From NCBI GenBank assembly GCA_965229305.1, contig CBDDIZ010000041.1:186001-250000 (forward strand): 64,000 nucleotides of DNA, in the 5' to 3' direction. Below the pieces are notes generated by a model. It was given only the letters and a program-made list of their open reading frames with translations, was not told where the DNA came from and made no database searches. This document shows, in pieces, positions 46,946-55,563 of the stretch (the stretch's first letter is position 1; every line of letters starts with the position of its first letter). A program made the translations under genes and the position numbers. Origin of the DNA: JALHNI01 sp965229305 (lineage in GTDB: Bacteria; Acidobacteriota; Terriglobia; Bryobacterales; Bryobacteraceae).

Positions 46946-47404
46946 ATGATGATCATCGACCTGATTTTAGTGCTCTCTTTGTCTGCGGCAGAGCCTGCTC
47001 CAGTCCGGCCGTTGGGAATCTGTGAGGCGGTCTCACATGCCGACGCGGCCGCACCCAGGGCACTGTGGCTTCGCGGCACGGCTGGGACTCGCGGAACCGA
47101 TGGCGAGTTCTTTTTGCTGGATCTCACGTGTGCTGACCTGGGAGCTTTCACCTCCGATGCTGGCGGCGCCGCAGTGAATGTCCTGCTCGCGAAAGACCTG
47201 GAGCCCAGGATGGCTAATAGAGTTCGTGCGGCAGCATCTCGCGGCGAGAAAGCGATCTATCAGTTGCTAGTCCGTGGAACTCTCACGTGCAAAGATCCGC
47301 GCGGGATGGCGGACGCCGTCGTGGGACAGGGATTTGGTGCCTTCCGGCGGCTTCCCTGTGAGGTGGTCGTTCGGGAAATAAAGGTCTTTGAGGAGGTGAA
47401 ATGA
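46946..47404 (+). CDS. small exported protein, tandem paralogue A
   Basis: 152 residues with a signal peptide (MMIIDLILVLSLSAAEPA). The core pattern is C-x-x-V, about 13 residues, L-R-G-T, then G-E-F-F-L-L-D-L-T-C, and later YQLLVRGTLTCKDPRG and FRRLPCEVVVREIKVFE. The same spacing of Cys residues and motifs recurs in the next gene, so the pair is a diverged tandem duplication. The domain could be a small beta-barrel (OB-like) fold; this is inferred from strand pattern only. It ends one base before the next start. Confidence 0.6.
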   Translation: MMIIDLILVLSLSAAEPAPVRPLGICEAVSHADAAAPRALWLRGTAGTRGTDGEFFLLDLTCADLGAFTSDAGGAAVNVLLAKDLEPRMANRVRAAASRGEKAIYQLLVRGTLTCKDPRGMADAVVGQGFGAFRRLPCEVVVREIKVFEEVK

Positions 47405-47902
47405 ATGGCTGGTCTCCTTGCTGCAGTCGTGGCGTTCATGGTCACAGGGGCGCTTGGGCAGGATCGCCCGGAACGCCCGGTTCGTGGAGCCGTCGAGCTT
47501 TGTGATGTCGTGAATTCCACCGGGCAGCCGCGCTTGATACGCGCTGTCGGGCGCGTCGACGGGGACGGCTTGCTTCTGGTTGATATGACCTGTCCCGTCT
47601 TTGAAGCAGCGAATCATCTCCTCGGCACGATAGTGCGTGTCCCGAAGCTTGATGTTCCGCCAGGATATTCGGGAACATTTGCGGGCATGAGAGATAGCTT
47701 CGAGCGGCCCTTACTCCAGCTTGTCGTCCAGGGCAGGCTACACTGCAAGCTGAATATGGTCGTCGAGTGGGCAGACCCCTTGACGGCTCGCGGGGACGGG
47801 TTTGGCGAGGCCGGACTGATCCGTTGCATCTTGGAAGGCGCGCGTTTGATTCGGCTTGCCCACCTTCGCCCCAACATCAACAGTCCGCCGGACCTAAGAT
47901 GA
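47405..47902 (+). CDS. small exported protein, tandem paralogue B
   Basis: 165 residues with a signal peptide (MAGLLAAVVAFMVTGALGQ). It has the same layout as the preceding gene: CDVVNSTGQPRLIRAVGRV followed by DGLLLVDMTCPVF, then LLQLVVQGRLHCKLN. The start follows the upstream stop directly, so the two are co-translated. The function is unknown. Confidence 0.6.
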   Translation: MAGLLAAVVAFMVTGALGQDRPERPVRGAVELCDVVNSTGQPRLIRAVGRVDGDGLLLVDMTCPVFEAANHLLGTIVRVPKLDVPPGYSGTFAGMRDSFERPLLQLVVQGRLHCKLNMVVEWADPLTARGDGFGEAGLIRCILEGARLIRLAHLRPNINSPPDLR

Positions 47903-48442
47903 AGCGAGGCTGACGGAATTCGGGACTGGATAGAACCAGACCATCGCTGTAGTCGCGGGGAGGCGGACCAAAGCGGTGACCGCGTGGATTCGCCGCCCTG
48001 ACAATGTTGTTCGACTCGCGATGGCTGTACCGGAACATGAAGTTCCAGATGTATGAACTTGGGCGCTTGGCGGTCGAGAAGCAGGTGTTCGGCGGGCGCG
48101 GAGGGAGCCATAGTTACGGTTGATGAATATCCGGCGGAGGGTGATGGCGGAGAGTTTCCAGGTCTTGATGCGCCAGCTCCTGCCTTGACGCTAAGATGGC
48201 CGAGACAGCTCGTAAGCGAACTGCCCCGCTTTATGGAAGTGCCTCGTGCCAAGCCGCACAACTGGAAGCCTGTCGAGGAAAATCATCGGCAAGACTCGTC
48301 TTCCGACATTGCGTGTCAAAGCCGCTCGCGCACGAACGAAGTCAATCTGGCCTCCTGAACCATCGCGAACCCAATCCAAGGAACGGCAAGGGGAGATTTG
48401 CAAATTTTATGGTGCTTGCCGCTATGGTGCGCGACTGTCTAA
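47903..48442. other. 540-bp stretch without a supported gene
   Basis: The only frame with any coding flavour is a 39-codon ORF at 48004-48123 on the plus strand (MLFDSRWLYRNMKFQMYELG), which may be a fragment of a lost gene. The overlapping frames look random. The stretch ends at the first copy of the island repeat. Confidence 0.3.
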
Positions 48443-48485
48443 TAGGCCATGTCCTGGATAGGGCTTGGCCGGCGCCCGGAAAAAA
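48443..48485 (+). repeat. island repeat, locus 1 (degenerate)
   Basis: TAGGCCATGTCCTGG followed by a decayed copy of the closing motif (CCGGCGCCCGGAAA). It is placed 22 nt before the start of the next gene. Confidence 0.5.
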
Positions 48486-48506
48486 AGCCGACTGCGAGAG
48501 AAAATA

Positions 48507-49421
48507 ATGACGTCTATAATAATTTGTAATGTTTTGGCGCTGCTCATTTTATGTCGATGTGCGCTGCCTCCTCAGAGCACGACAATTTATCAGAGCTCGA
48601 CAGACAAATTTGCTCTCAAGCATGTGCTTGTGGCCCCCCAAAGCTTTACCTGGAACGCCTTGTTGATAGAAGCTAAGCACCACTTGGCTAATCGCGGACC
48701 TCAAACTCTGGTGGAAGAGGTGCTTTTCTCGCCGAGCAAGGAGGAACTTGCTAGAAGTGGCTTTGGAACGAGGATGGGCGAGGAGGGTGCGAGTATCGCC
48801 GACACCATTCAGCAGGGACGCCAGGGGTTTCCACGCGAGGAGGCTGGCTTGCCGACTCGTGGAATTGCTCGCTTGCTTGTTATTCGAAATCAAGCTTTAT
48901 TTACCTTCAGACCGCCGGGAGTTCCTATGATAAATAAAACAGGTATTCGGGAATCGGTGTTATCGAGCAAAGATCCGACGCGTCTCATTCACGGGGGAAG
49001 AGCTTATCGTATCCTCCGGATTGGGATCTCAGGCAATAACCCTGTTGCCGCTTATATCAAAAGTGACGGAGACTCTTCTTGTGCTGTTTGCCAGGAGATT
49101 GCGCTAGATCTTTCAAACGTCTTAGGCGAAGGTAAAGTGGACGTCCAAATTCGACCGGATCATTGGTTCGCCTCCTCGACCTTTCCGCTGCTGTTTCGTT
49201 TCGAGCCAGATGACGGCCCCGGAAACTATTCTGACCTTTGGCTCAGGGGATTAGTGGTTGCACCAACGGTATACAACTATTATCGGAAACAGCATATTTT
49301 TTGCAATGTGAGGCCGGCCAATAGATTTGCCTGCGAGGCCTATGGACTGCAGGAGCGTCAATCATCCAGTGCTGTTCCCCAGCATGGTGGTGACCGGCGC
49401 CAGGGAAAGGCACGCCAATGA
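48507..49421 (+). CDS. exported protein of unknown function, island gene
   Basis: 304 residues from ATG 48507. The frame is open from 48465, but that part is repeat sequence. A signal peptide/lipobox-like start (MTSIIICNVLALLILCRCAL) is followed by a mixed alpha/beta mature part with clearly lower GC than the backbone genes. The segment CAVCQEIALDLSNVLGEGK then IRPDHWFASSTFPLLFRFEP with DDGP resembles the end of the next island protein (FRTEPWFAGQLPNEVIAFWA, DGP), so the two may share a domain. There is a repeat copy on each side. The function is not recognised. Confidence 0.6.
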   Translation: MTSIIICNVLALLILCRCALPPQSTTIYQSSTDKFALKHVLVAPQSFTWNALLIEAKHHLANRGPQTLVEEVLFSPSKEELARSGFGTRMGEEGASIADTIQQGRQGFPREEAGLPTRGIARLLVIRNQALFTFRPPGVPMINKTGIRESVLSSKDPTRLIHGGRAYRILRIGISGNNPVAAYIKSDGDSSCAVCQEIALDLSNVLGEGKVDVQIRPDHWFASSTFPLLFRFEPDDGPGNYSDLWLRGLVVAPTVYNYYRKQHIFCNVRPANRFACEAYGLQERQSSSAVPQHGGDRRQGKARQ

Positions 49422-49451
49422 GCGGGATAGGTGAAGTAGCCCCACAAAGTT

Positions 49452-49483
49452 GGGCCATTTCCGGCGGCATAGGCCATGTCAGG
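49452..49483 (+). repeat. island repeat, locus 2
   Basis: GGGCCATTTCCGG plus GGCATAGGCCATGTCAGG, two adjoining units, the second one base off consensus. A closing-motif-like CCGGCGCCAGGGAAAGG lies just upstream at 49394-49410, inside the end of the preceding gene. A 64-codon frame across this spot (49418-49612) is not supported. Confidence 0.6.
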
Positions 49484-49608
49484 AATGCAACGTTAGCTGG
49501 CGACGATCGACACCTCCGTCTGGCAAAGGCTCTTGGCTTTGGTGAGTTTGAGGATGATCTCGAAGCGAGCCGGAACACTACGGATTGGCCAGAGGACCGC
49601 CTAAAACC

Positions 49609-50304
49609 GTGAAGCGACGAACGAGTCGAATTCTGATCTGTTTGGCGTCGATGGCGCTGGGTTGGGCTCCGGGTCTCGACTGGTATCAGAAAAAAGTAAA
49701 GCTAAGAAGCATAGAGCCGCAGGCAATTCGCCGATACTTCGAGACCCCGGGAAATCGTTTAGGTGACTATTCGTTCATAGTGTTGACGCGCCGCGATCGG
49801 GACTTCAGAGTAAGTCCGGGCGTGGGATATAGTTATGACGTGTTTCTTCGGCAGTACGATGAAGCGCGAGGTGCGGTTGGAAATGTCGCACTGTTCATTC
49901 AAGTTCATGGCCGAAACACCGTCGCTTACCATCGACGCGGCGAGGTAGTCTATTTTGGACGTGAGAATCTTTTTGCGATTCCTGGCCACGAAGGAACTCT
50001 GCTGGGCCTGACAGGGGACGGGAGAATGGTGGCGCGGACATCGGCTTTACCGACAGAGACGGAGGCCTGCGTGCTGACAGAACGGATTCGGAAGAATTTA
50101 GATGACCCGGGTTTGGAAATTGTGTTCCGGACAGAGCCTTGGTTTGCCGGGCAACTGCCAAATGAAGTGATCGCTTTTTGGGCATTCGATGGTCCGGCGC
50201 CGACTCATGAGGAACACCGCGCGTTAGATAGGGTGTATTGCTCCTCCTCGCCTCCCTCATGCAACTGCAAACTTCGTCATGGGAGCGGTCTCATTTACAG
50301 GTAA
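49609..50304 (+). CDS. exported protein of unknown function, island gene
   Basis: About 231 residues from GTG 49609 (VKRRTSRILICLASMALGWA gives a basic region plus hydrophobic core). The mature part has HGRNTVAYHRRGEVVYFGRE and the shared-looking C-terminal segment FRTEPWFAGQLPNEVIAFWA. It is followed in the same frame, after the TAA stop, by a further 53-codon ORF, so the protein may once have been longer. Confidence 0.55.
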   Translation: MKRRTSRILICLASMALGWAPGLDWYQKKVKLRSIEPQAIRRYFETPGNRLGDYSFIVLTRRDRDFRVSPGVGYSYDVFLRQYDEARGAVGNVALFIQVHGRNTVAYHRRGEVVYFGRENLFAIPGHEGTLLGLTGDGRMVARTSALPTETEACVLTERIRKNLDDPGLEIVFRTEPWFAGQLPNEVIAFWAFDGPAPTHEEHRALDRVYCSSSPPSCNCKLRHGSGLIYR

Positions 50305-50322
50305 GCGTCCAGAGTTGACGGG

Positions 50323-50484
50323 ATGGACATAGTCCGCACCGGATTCATCGAGATCGGCGGCCCAAGCGCTGTGACGTTGCTTGACCGAACCAACTACCAT
50401 CCGTATGGCCGCATGAATGGCGTCATGTACTCGGTCAAGGCGTTCTCTTATCGACCTGTGGCTGGCTATGGAGGTGTGTGGTGA
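50323..50484 (+). CDS. short ORF, possibly a gene fragment
   Basis: 53 codons starting ATG 50323 (MDIVRTGFIEIGGPSAVTLL, YHPYGRMNGVMYSVKAFSYR). It is in the same frame as the gene ending at 50304 and its stop overlaps the GTG start of the next gene. It has plausible amino-acid composition but no homology I recognise. It is either a small coupled gene or the stranded end of the preceding one. Confidence 0.3.
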   Translation: MDIVRTGFIEIGGPSAVTLLDRTNYHPYGRMNGVMYSVKAFSYRPVAGYGGVW

Positions 50485-51218
50485 AAGGCTTCCTTCTTCT
50501 GCATTTGTGCATAGCACTTCCAAGTGCGTGGTGCGATCCGAAATGCGGTCTTCAGGACCGTGACTTACTGGCCCTTAACGAGGAATGGCGACAAACGCAC
50601 GGCAGCCCGCCGCCGATGGCGAAGACGGAGTTCCTTGCGGAGGAGGCTGCGACCGGAATGTTTCGTCTTCTCCGGATCGGCAGTGACCGTTCGATCTTTT
50701 TTCTTGACCCGTCGCGGGTGTTTGCCAGATGGAGTGTTATCCCGTTACCCGTCATTAAGCCAGAAGAGGCGCTAGCGAGATTTTTTCGTCGATATCGTGA
50801 CTCTACGGCTGAATTCTTGTGGCTTGAATATGGTCGGGTTCGTTTCGGCCAACGCGAGCGCGCCGTTCTCTCCAGTAGCGCCTCCTTCGCATGGACACCT
50901 TGCCAGCTTCCGCGTGTCGATGCTGTCAAGGTGCACGAGATTGATCGGGAGCAACGGGAGCTGATCGAGCGTCTGATCCGAGCACAGGTTAGAGACTTCC
51001 TGTCCGTAAATGGTTATGAAGGGGCAATTGGTCTCGACGTTAAGACGCCCGGTCGATTGGTCGAGGAAGTCAGCTCCATCGAAGTCGTCGCCAACATAAC
51101 GCTGAGGGGAAGGCACATAAGCGTTCCGCTATTCGTTGACCTGAACATGGGCGTCGCTCCTTTTGTCGGGCGTTGTCGTTTTGTGGCGCCCCTTACCCCT
51201 GCTCCTGGTACTGTTTAG
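50481..51218 (+). CDS. exported protein of unknown function, island gene
   Basis: 245 residues from GTG 50481, with GGAGG about 6 nt upstream; GTG 50478 is equally possible. A signal peptide (VKGFLLLHLCIALPSAWC) precedes an alpha/beta mature part (LLALNEEWRQTHGSPPPM, LARFFRRYRDSTAEFLWLEY, EQRELIERLIRAQVRDFLSV, VANITLRGRHISVPLFVDLN). No family was recognised. There is 200 bp of apparently non-coding sequence between it and the IS5-family element. Confidence 0.6.
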   Translation: MKGFLLLHLCIALPSAWCDPKCGLQDRDLLALNEEWRQTHGSPPPMAKTEFLAEEAATGMFRLLRIGSDRSIFFLDPSRVFARWSVIPLPVIKPEEALARFFRRYRDSTAEFLWLEYGRVRFGQRERAVLSSSASFAWTPCQLPRVDAVKVHEIDREQRELIERLIRAQVRDFLSVNGYEGAIGLDVKTPGRLVEEVSSIEVVANITLRGRHISVPLFVDLNMGVAPFVGRCRFVAPLTPAPGTV

Positions 51219-51417
51219 CGAGGGCGCATCGTGCGGGGGGACGCCTGGGAACGCGTGGCGCCGGGCTTTCTCTAAAAGTCCCCCGATCCACCCAACGCGC
51301 GCATCAGACCGGACAAGCGAGGGCCTCCGGCTACCGAATCGTGTTATCGAAGTCTTTCGGCAATTACGGCTGCAGGTAGCGTGGCTGCTGGCGGTAATTA
51401 CAACCAAGTTGGCACTA

Positions 51418-52105
51418 GAAGCAGTCTCATAAACCAGAAAACATAACTATGGCAGAATGTTTGGGATATGGCCTCCCCCGGCTCTGATAATTTGACAGAC
51501 GCGCAGTGGGCGCGGTTGGACGGGTTGATTCCGGAGCCGACGCGCCGCCAGGACGGCCGCGGTCGACCCTGGCGGTCGCGGCGCGAGGTGCTCAACGGCA
51601 TCCTGTGGATTCTGCGGACCGGTGCCCGCTGGAAGGACCTGCCCGAACGTTACCCGCCGTATCAGACCTGCCATCGCCGCTTCCAGCAATGGGTGCGCTC
51701 CGGCGTCCTGGCGGGAGTACTGGCCGCCCTCGCGCTGGATCTCCGGAACCGCGGCGGCCTCGATCTACAAGAAGCTTTCATCGACGGGAGTTTTGCTCCC
51801 GCTAAAAAGGGGGTCTCCACGTGGGGAAAACCAAGCGGGGTAAGGGGACGAAGATCATGGCAATTGCAGACGGCGCTGGTCTTCCTCTCGCCATATGCAC
51901 AGCAAGTGCTACTCCTCATGAAGTCAAGTTGGTCAGCCAAACCCTCCGCCGCTACCGCCGCCGCTGGAAGATCGAACGTCTGTTTGCCTGGCTCCAGAAC
52001 TTCCGCCGCCTCATCGTCCGCCACGAGTATCACCCCGATAACTTCCGCGGCTTGATCCACCTCGGTTGCGTCCTTATCCTCCTTCGCTATTTATGAGACT
52101 GCTTC
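51418..52105 (+). mobile_element. IS5-family (IS427-like) element, internally deleted
   Basis: About 688 bp with perfect 16-nt terminal inverted repeats (GAAGCAGTCTCATAAA at the left, its complement at the right), flanked by a TA direct repeat on each side (51416-51417 and 52106-52107), a target duplication normal for this group. Full-length relatives are about 800-850 bp; here part of the transposase coding region is missing, so the copy cannot move by itself. Confidence 0.85.
51468..52096 (+). pseudogene. IS5-family transposase, two-frame and internally deleted
   Basis: The first frame (51468 to about 51815) encodes the N-terminal DUF4096-type domain (NLTDAQWARLDGLIPEPTRR, LNGILWILRTGARWKDLPER) up to the catalytic start FIDGSFAPAKKG. 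The second frame (from about 51821) continues KTKRGKGTKIMAIADGAGLP and ends RRWKIERLFAWLQNFRRLIV. The switch at GCTAAAAAGGGG is typical of the programmed -1 frameshift in this group. Between HEVKLVSQTL and RRYRRRWKIER the usual 50-60 residues with the second catalytic Asp are missing, so the enzyme is dead. Confidence 0.85.
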
Positions 52106-52938
52106 TATTGTGACATCTTGGAGTGCGATAATAGCACTCGCGGGTCGGGCTCCGGGAAGCCAATCCCACAACCAGAAGTCCGAGCCCCGAGGCGTTGGCG
52201 ATAATGGTGAAAGTAATAGTTGTTTCAGCGATATTGTTTTATTGCGATCCTGCTGTGGCGCAAGAGAAGACCACATCTGGCGTGCTCGCGGCGTTGATAG
52301 AACTCTGGACATGGGAGCAGTATTGGGAAGGACAAACGATCATTGGGCCTGAACATGCTCCTGGGCGTGAAATTGCCGGGATCATTTTCTGGAATAGGCT
52401 TCCTGCTGAACCCGGCATTGGTATGTGCTCAGTCGATATCGGGAAATGTGTCTTTTATCCGGATGCGCTAAGCGCGGGCTCAAAGTTTGAGAGCGTGATT
52501 CATCCGAATGAGAGCATGGACTCCGCTTTAAATAAATTGATTACCACTTCGCTGGTTAAATTCACCTCCGAGTCGTCTCTTAGGCTTGGCCAACCCAGAC
52601 ATATGCAAGCGGTCGCTCAAGATCCTCTTGATTTCGTCCGTAGAACCATTCGCTTTAAAGTGCCGGTGCTTGGCAAGCCTCGATCGATACGTGAAAGGCG
52701 GTCGCATCCGCGAAGCGTGATCGATGCTCTTAGAGCCAACCTGGGCTGTGATCCGCACGCCCGATTGGAGTGTAAACTTCATTTGTTGATTCCCTTCTTC
52801 AGCGCTGCAGACCCGTATGTGCCTGTGTTCCGCGAATGCGCCGGCTGCGGTGAAGGTAGAGCGAGTATCTGACATGCCTCCCGAAAACTCTACCAGGTAA
52901 AACTAGAGGAGCTCCCCCCACGAAAGGAGCCAGTAGAG

Positions 52939-53214
52939 ATGAAGAAGAGCCGATACACGGAAGAGCAAGTGATCACGACGGTGAAGCAGATGGAGGCCGG
53001 GCGGAAGGCCAAGGAGCTATCGCGCGAACTGGGCGTGAGCGAAGCGACGCTATACGCCTGGAAGTCGAAGTATGGCGGCATGGAAGTGAACGAAGCCAAA
53101 CGGCTGCGTGAACTCGAACAGGAGAACGCGCGACTGAAGAAGCTGGTGGCCGACCTGTCGCTGGACAAAGACGCGCTGCAGACGGTGATCCGAAAAAACG
53201 GGTGGAGCTTGTAG
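52939..53214 (+). CDS. IS3-family transposase OrfA
   Basis: 91 residues. An HTH of the Tnp_1 type (YTEEQVITTVKQMEAGRKAK, LSRELGVSEATLYAWKSKYG) is followed by a leucine-zipper-like helix (LRELEQENARLKKLVADLSL). It has a GAAAGGAG site upstream. It overlaps orfB by 13 nt, with an A6 slippery run at 53193-53198, so an OrfAB fusion by -1 frameshifting is expected. Confidence 0.93.
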   Translation: MKKSRYTEEQVITTVKQMEAGRKAKELSRELGVSEATLYAWKSKYGGMEVNEAKRLRELEQENARLKKLVADLSLDKDALQTVIRKNGWSL

Positions 53215-54140
53215 GGCAACGGCGCGATGTGGCGCTCGTGATGGCCGAACACGGACTGAGCGAGCGCCAAGCCTGCAAGCTTTTGGAAGTGGATCGCACC
53301 TCCTATCGTTACGAATCGCAACCGGAGCGGAATGCCGAACTGCGGCAAGCGCTGATCGAGTTGGCCCGGCAGAAGCCGCGGTTCGGATACCGGCGCCTGG
53401 GAGCCCTCCTGATCAAGCGTGGTTGGAAAGCCAACATGAAGCGGATCTACCGGCTGTACCGCGAAGAGCATCTGACGGTGCGCCGACTGAAACGCAAGCG
53501 TCTGTCAAGAGTCACACCACCAGTTTCCGCGCTAACCGCGGCCAATCAGGAATGGGCCATCGACTTCGTGACCGATGCGCTGGCCACCGGCCGCAGCTTC
53601 CGTGCGTTGACGATCGTGGACAGCTTCACGCGCGAATGCCCAGCCATTGAGGTCGACAGTTGCTTGTCGGGACATCGTGTGACGCGGGTGCTCGATCGCG
53701 TGATCGAGCAGCGAGGCACGCCGGCCGCCATCCGTTGCGACAACGGCCCGGAGTTCACCTCGCGGCACTTTTTGAGTTGGTGCGAAGAACGGAAGATCCA
53801 GTTGATCTTCATTCCGCCGGGACGGCCCATGCAGAACGGCCACATCGAAAGCTTCAACGGGAGACTCCGCGACGAATGCTTGAACGCCAACTGGTTCACG
53901 ACTCTCGCCGACGCCAAAAGCAAGATCGAGGCGTGGCGGGAGGACTACAACACCGAGCGTCCCCATTCGGCGCTGGGCTATCTCTCGCCCGAGGAGTTCG
54001 CCGCACGATGGCCATCGCGCGGGGACACTACATTGCTGGGGTGGAGAAAGGGGGCTCAAGCGCCGCCCCCTTCCCCCACACCCCCATCCCCGCTGCCCGA
54101 GACGGCAGCTCGACGAGGTAAGCTGATCCAGCTTCTCTAG
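53202..54140 (+). CDS. IS3-family transposase OrfB (DDE integrase core)
   Basis: 312 residues. HTH_21 segment: KPRFGYRRLGALLIKRGWKA. The rve integrase core has all three catalytic residues: D in WAIDFVTDAL, D in IRCDNGPEFTSRHF, and E in NGHIESFNGRLRDECLN. The C-terminus (RPHSALGYLSPEEFAARW) is usual. It is normally made as an OrfAB fusion. Confidence 0.95.
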   Translation: MELVGQRRDVALVMAEHGLSERQACKLLEVDRTSYRYESQPERNAELRQALIELARQKPRFGYRRLGALLIKRGWKANMKRIYRLYREEHLTVRRLKRKRLSRVTPPVSALTAANQEWAIDFVTDALATGRSFRALTIVDSFTRECPAIEVDSCLSGHRVTRVLDRVIEQRGTPAAIRCDNGPEFTSRHFLSWCEERKIQLIFIPPGRPMQNGHIESFNGRLRDECLNANWFTTLADAKSKIEAWREDYNTERPHSALGYLSPEEFAARWPSRGDTTLLGWRKGAQAPPPSPTPPSPLPETAARRGKLIQLL

Positions 54141-54440
54141 TTACGTTTGGTAGGAAGTTTGGGGGCAGGTCATATCCTCTTCATGAAATTAGTAGATGGC
54201 GTTGTTTGGTGGCATGGGGCAATGGACGGTACGAGCGAGCCGAGTTCCGTCGCGCGCTTTCGTCAGCAGATCGAAGATTCGTTGCTCGTCGAAACAATTG
54301 GCGAGGAACTGCGATTCACACGGGATTTGCGAAAATAGGCTGTATTTAGGGAGTATCTCCAAACACAAATAGGGAGATTCGAGCTCAAGCGGCGACGCCC
54401 TGGCGAGGCGTAGGCTGAAGTTGATCCCAATCGTTGGACT

Positions 54441-54473
54441 GGGGCATAGACCATGTCCGGCACCAGGAAAGAG
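54441..54473 (+). repeat. island repeat, locus 3
   Basis: GGGGCATAGACCATGTCCGG plus the closing motif CACCAGGAAAGAG. It is 102 nt after the stop of the IS-split gene and 51 nt from the 3' end of the next (reverse) gene. Confidence 0.8.
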
Positions 54474-54523
54474 GTGGCTTACTGTGATGTGTTCACTACA
54501 GTTACAGAAAGTGACTTAACCAT

Positions 54524-55513
54524 TCAGCGTGAAGGCAGAGATAAATTAATAGCCGCCATCAGCTCTTGCTCGAGGCGCGAGCTGGTCTTCGGGATATCAA
54601 TGCGAGCGCCGCCTTGCTCGTTAGCGGCCAAGCGCTCGTTCAAGTATCGTTGAATCATCCTCACGACCGCTGAATCCGAGAGAAGCCATCCATAAGCCTT
54701 CCATTGCTCAATTGCTACGAGGAAGTCTTTCGCAATCACCTTTGGTGCTGTGCCCGGCGGGAAGCGCGGCCCAATTGCCGGCAGCACGCGGTAGTTCCGT
54801 TCCGGCGCCAGCAACGGAGTGATCTGGTCCATCACTGGAATCGGAAGTTCGTAGGGCGTGCGCAAGGCGCGTCCGGTCGCAACATAAGCGGTGGTGGGCC
54901 CTGGAAGATAGGAGGATGATAGATGAAAAACGCCTCCCTGCCTTCCTGGCTCAATAGGATGATCAAATCCGTCCCATTGGAGAAACACTCCCATCGCAGC
55001 GGACGATCGCACTAAATGCAATGGGAAGAGCGCGGCCTGCGGCGCAACCGCCCGCGTGACGACCGGAGGAGACGATCGCCAAGTTGAGTGATCGGCTTTC
55101 AGTGATGTGTCGCCGACTGAAGCAACTATAGCGAAGATCCGGATAGCATCTTTAGCCGTGGTCTCGTTCGATACGGAGTAATCAAAAGAGAAAGAACCAT
55201 CGCTTTTTCGCGACTGCTTGACGTCGATCCTGGGCACAACGGCAAATTGAGGCTGAAATCGAAACGTAATCACATCATGATCGCGCGCTTCACCCGTCTT
55301 GACACTTTTGGCGAAACGAATCACGTACTCCTGCTTGTCGGCGTCAAAGAATACGAAACAAGGCTCCTTGCATTGTTTGACAACGCCCGCTTCGCCATCC
55401 CATCGAGGAATTTCAAGCAGGCGCGCTTCAGTAGGCGAAACGGCCTCTTCGGCGCAAATAGTACTGTGGGCACCAAGAAAAATACTGATGCAGACAAGTC
55501 GCCAGAGCCGCAT
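54524..55513 (-). CDS. exported protein of unknown function, island gene
   Basis: 329 residues with a signal peptide (MRLWRLVCISIFLGAHSTIC). The first domain has CKEPCFVFFDADKQEYVIRF and FRFQPQFAVVPRIDVKQS, and the middle is beta-rich (DGSFSFDYSVSNETTAKDAI). The end is helical (LSDSAVVRMIQRYLNERLAA, SSRLEQELMAAINLSLPS). It is read against the orientation of the surrounding repeats, with one repeat copy on each side. The function is not recognised. Confidence 0.65.
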   Translation of the reverse strand: MRLWRLVCISIFLGAHSTICAEEAVSPTEARLLEIPRWDGEAGVVKQCKEPCFVFFDADKQEYVIRFAKSVKTGEARDHDVITFRFQPQFAVVPRIDVKQSRKSDGSFSFDYSVSNETTAKDAIRIFAIVASVGDTSLKADHSTWRSSPPVVTRAVAPQAALFPLHLVRSSAAMGVFLQWDGFDHPIEPGRQGGVFHLSSSYLPGPTTAYVATGRALRTPYELPIPVMDQITPLLAPERNYRVLPAIGPRFPPGTAPKVIAKDFLVAIEQWKAYGWLLSDSAVVRMIQRYLNERLAANEQGGARIDIPKTSSRLEQELMAAINLSLPSR

Positions 55514-55538
55514 GTCGTGATCATACTCCTATTGGAGG

Positions 55539-55563
55539 TAGGCCATGTCCATTGCCAGAAGAG
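55539..55563 (+). repeat. island repeat, locus 4 (degenerate)
   Basis: TAGGCCATGTCC followed by a decayed closing motif (ATTGCCAGAAGAG). It lies 25 nt upstream of the start of the reverse gene 54524-55513. The 215 bp to 55778 hold no supported gene. Confidence 0.6.

Larger units (their letters stand above)
52870..54172 (+). mobile_element. IS3-family element (IS407-like), complete
   Basis: 1303 bp. Imperfect terminal inverted repeats start TGACATGCCTCCC (left, 52870) and TGACCTGCCCCCA (complement of the right end, 54172), with good matching up to CTAGAG about 38 nt in. It is flanked by the 4-bp duplication TATC (52866-52869 and 54173-54176). It carries overlapping orfA and orfB with an intact DDE triad, so it is probably active. 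Confidence 0.92.
52204..54338 (+). pseudogene. exported island protein split by an IS3-family insertion
   Basis: The 5' part (ATG 52204 to 52869) encodes a signal peptide (MVKVIVVSAILFYCDPAVAQ) and about 200 residues (TWEQYWEGQTIIGPEHAPGR, VIHPNESMDSALNKLITTSL). Its present stop TGA at 52870 is the first three bases of the IS. When the IS and one TATC duplicate are removed, the frame continues without a break at 54177 (LFMKLVDGVVWWHGAMDG) to a natural stop at 54338. The intact gene would encode about 276 residues. The function is unknown. The perfect reconstruction shows the insertion is recent. Confidence 0.88.

Noticed and set aside
49418..49612. 64-codon ORF with ATGA overlap between two island genes
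   Set aside because: It runs straight through the repeat, and its composition does not look protein-like; the overlap is probably chance.
51163..51432. 89-codon ORF ending inside the IS5-family terminal repeat
   Set aside because: It overlaps the end of a better supported gene and does not continue in frame on the other side of the element.
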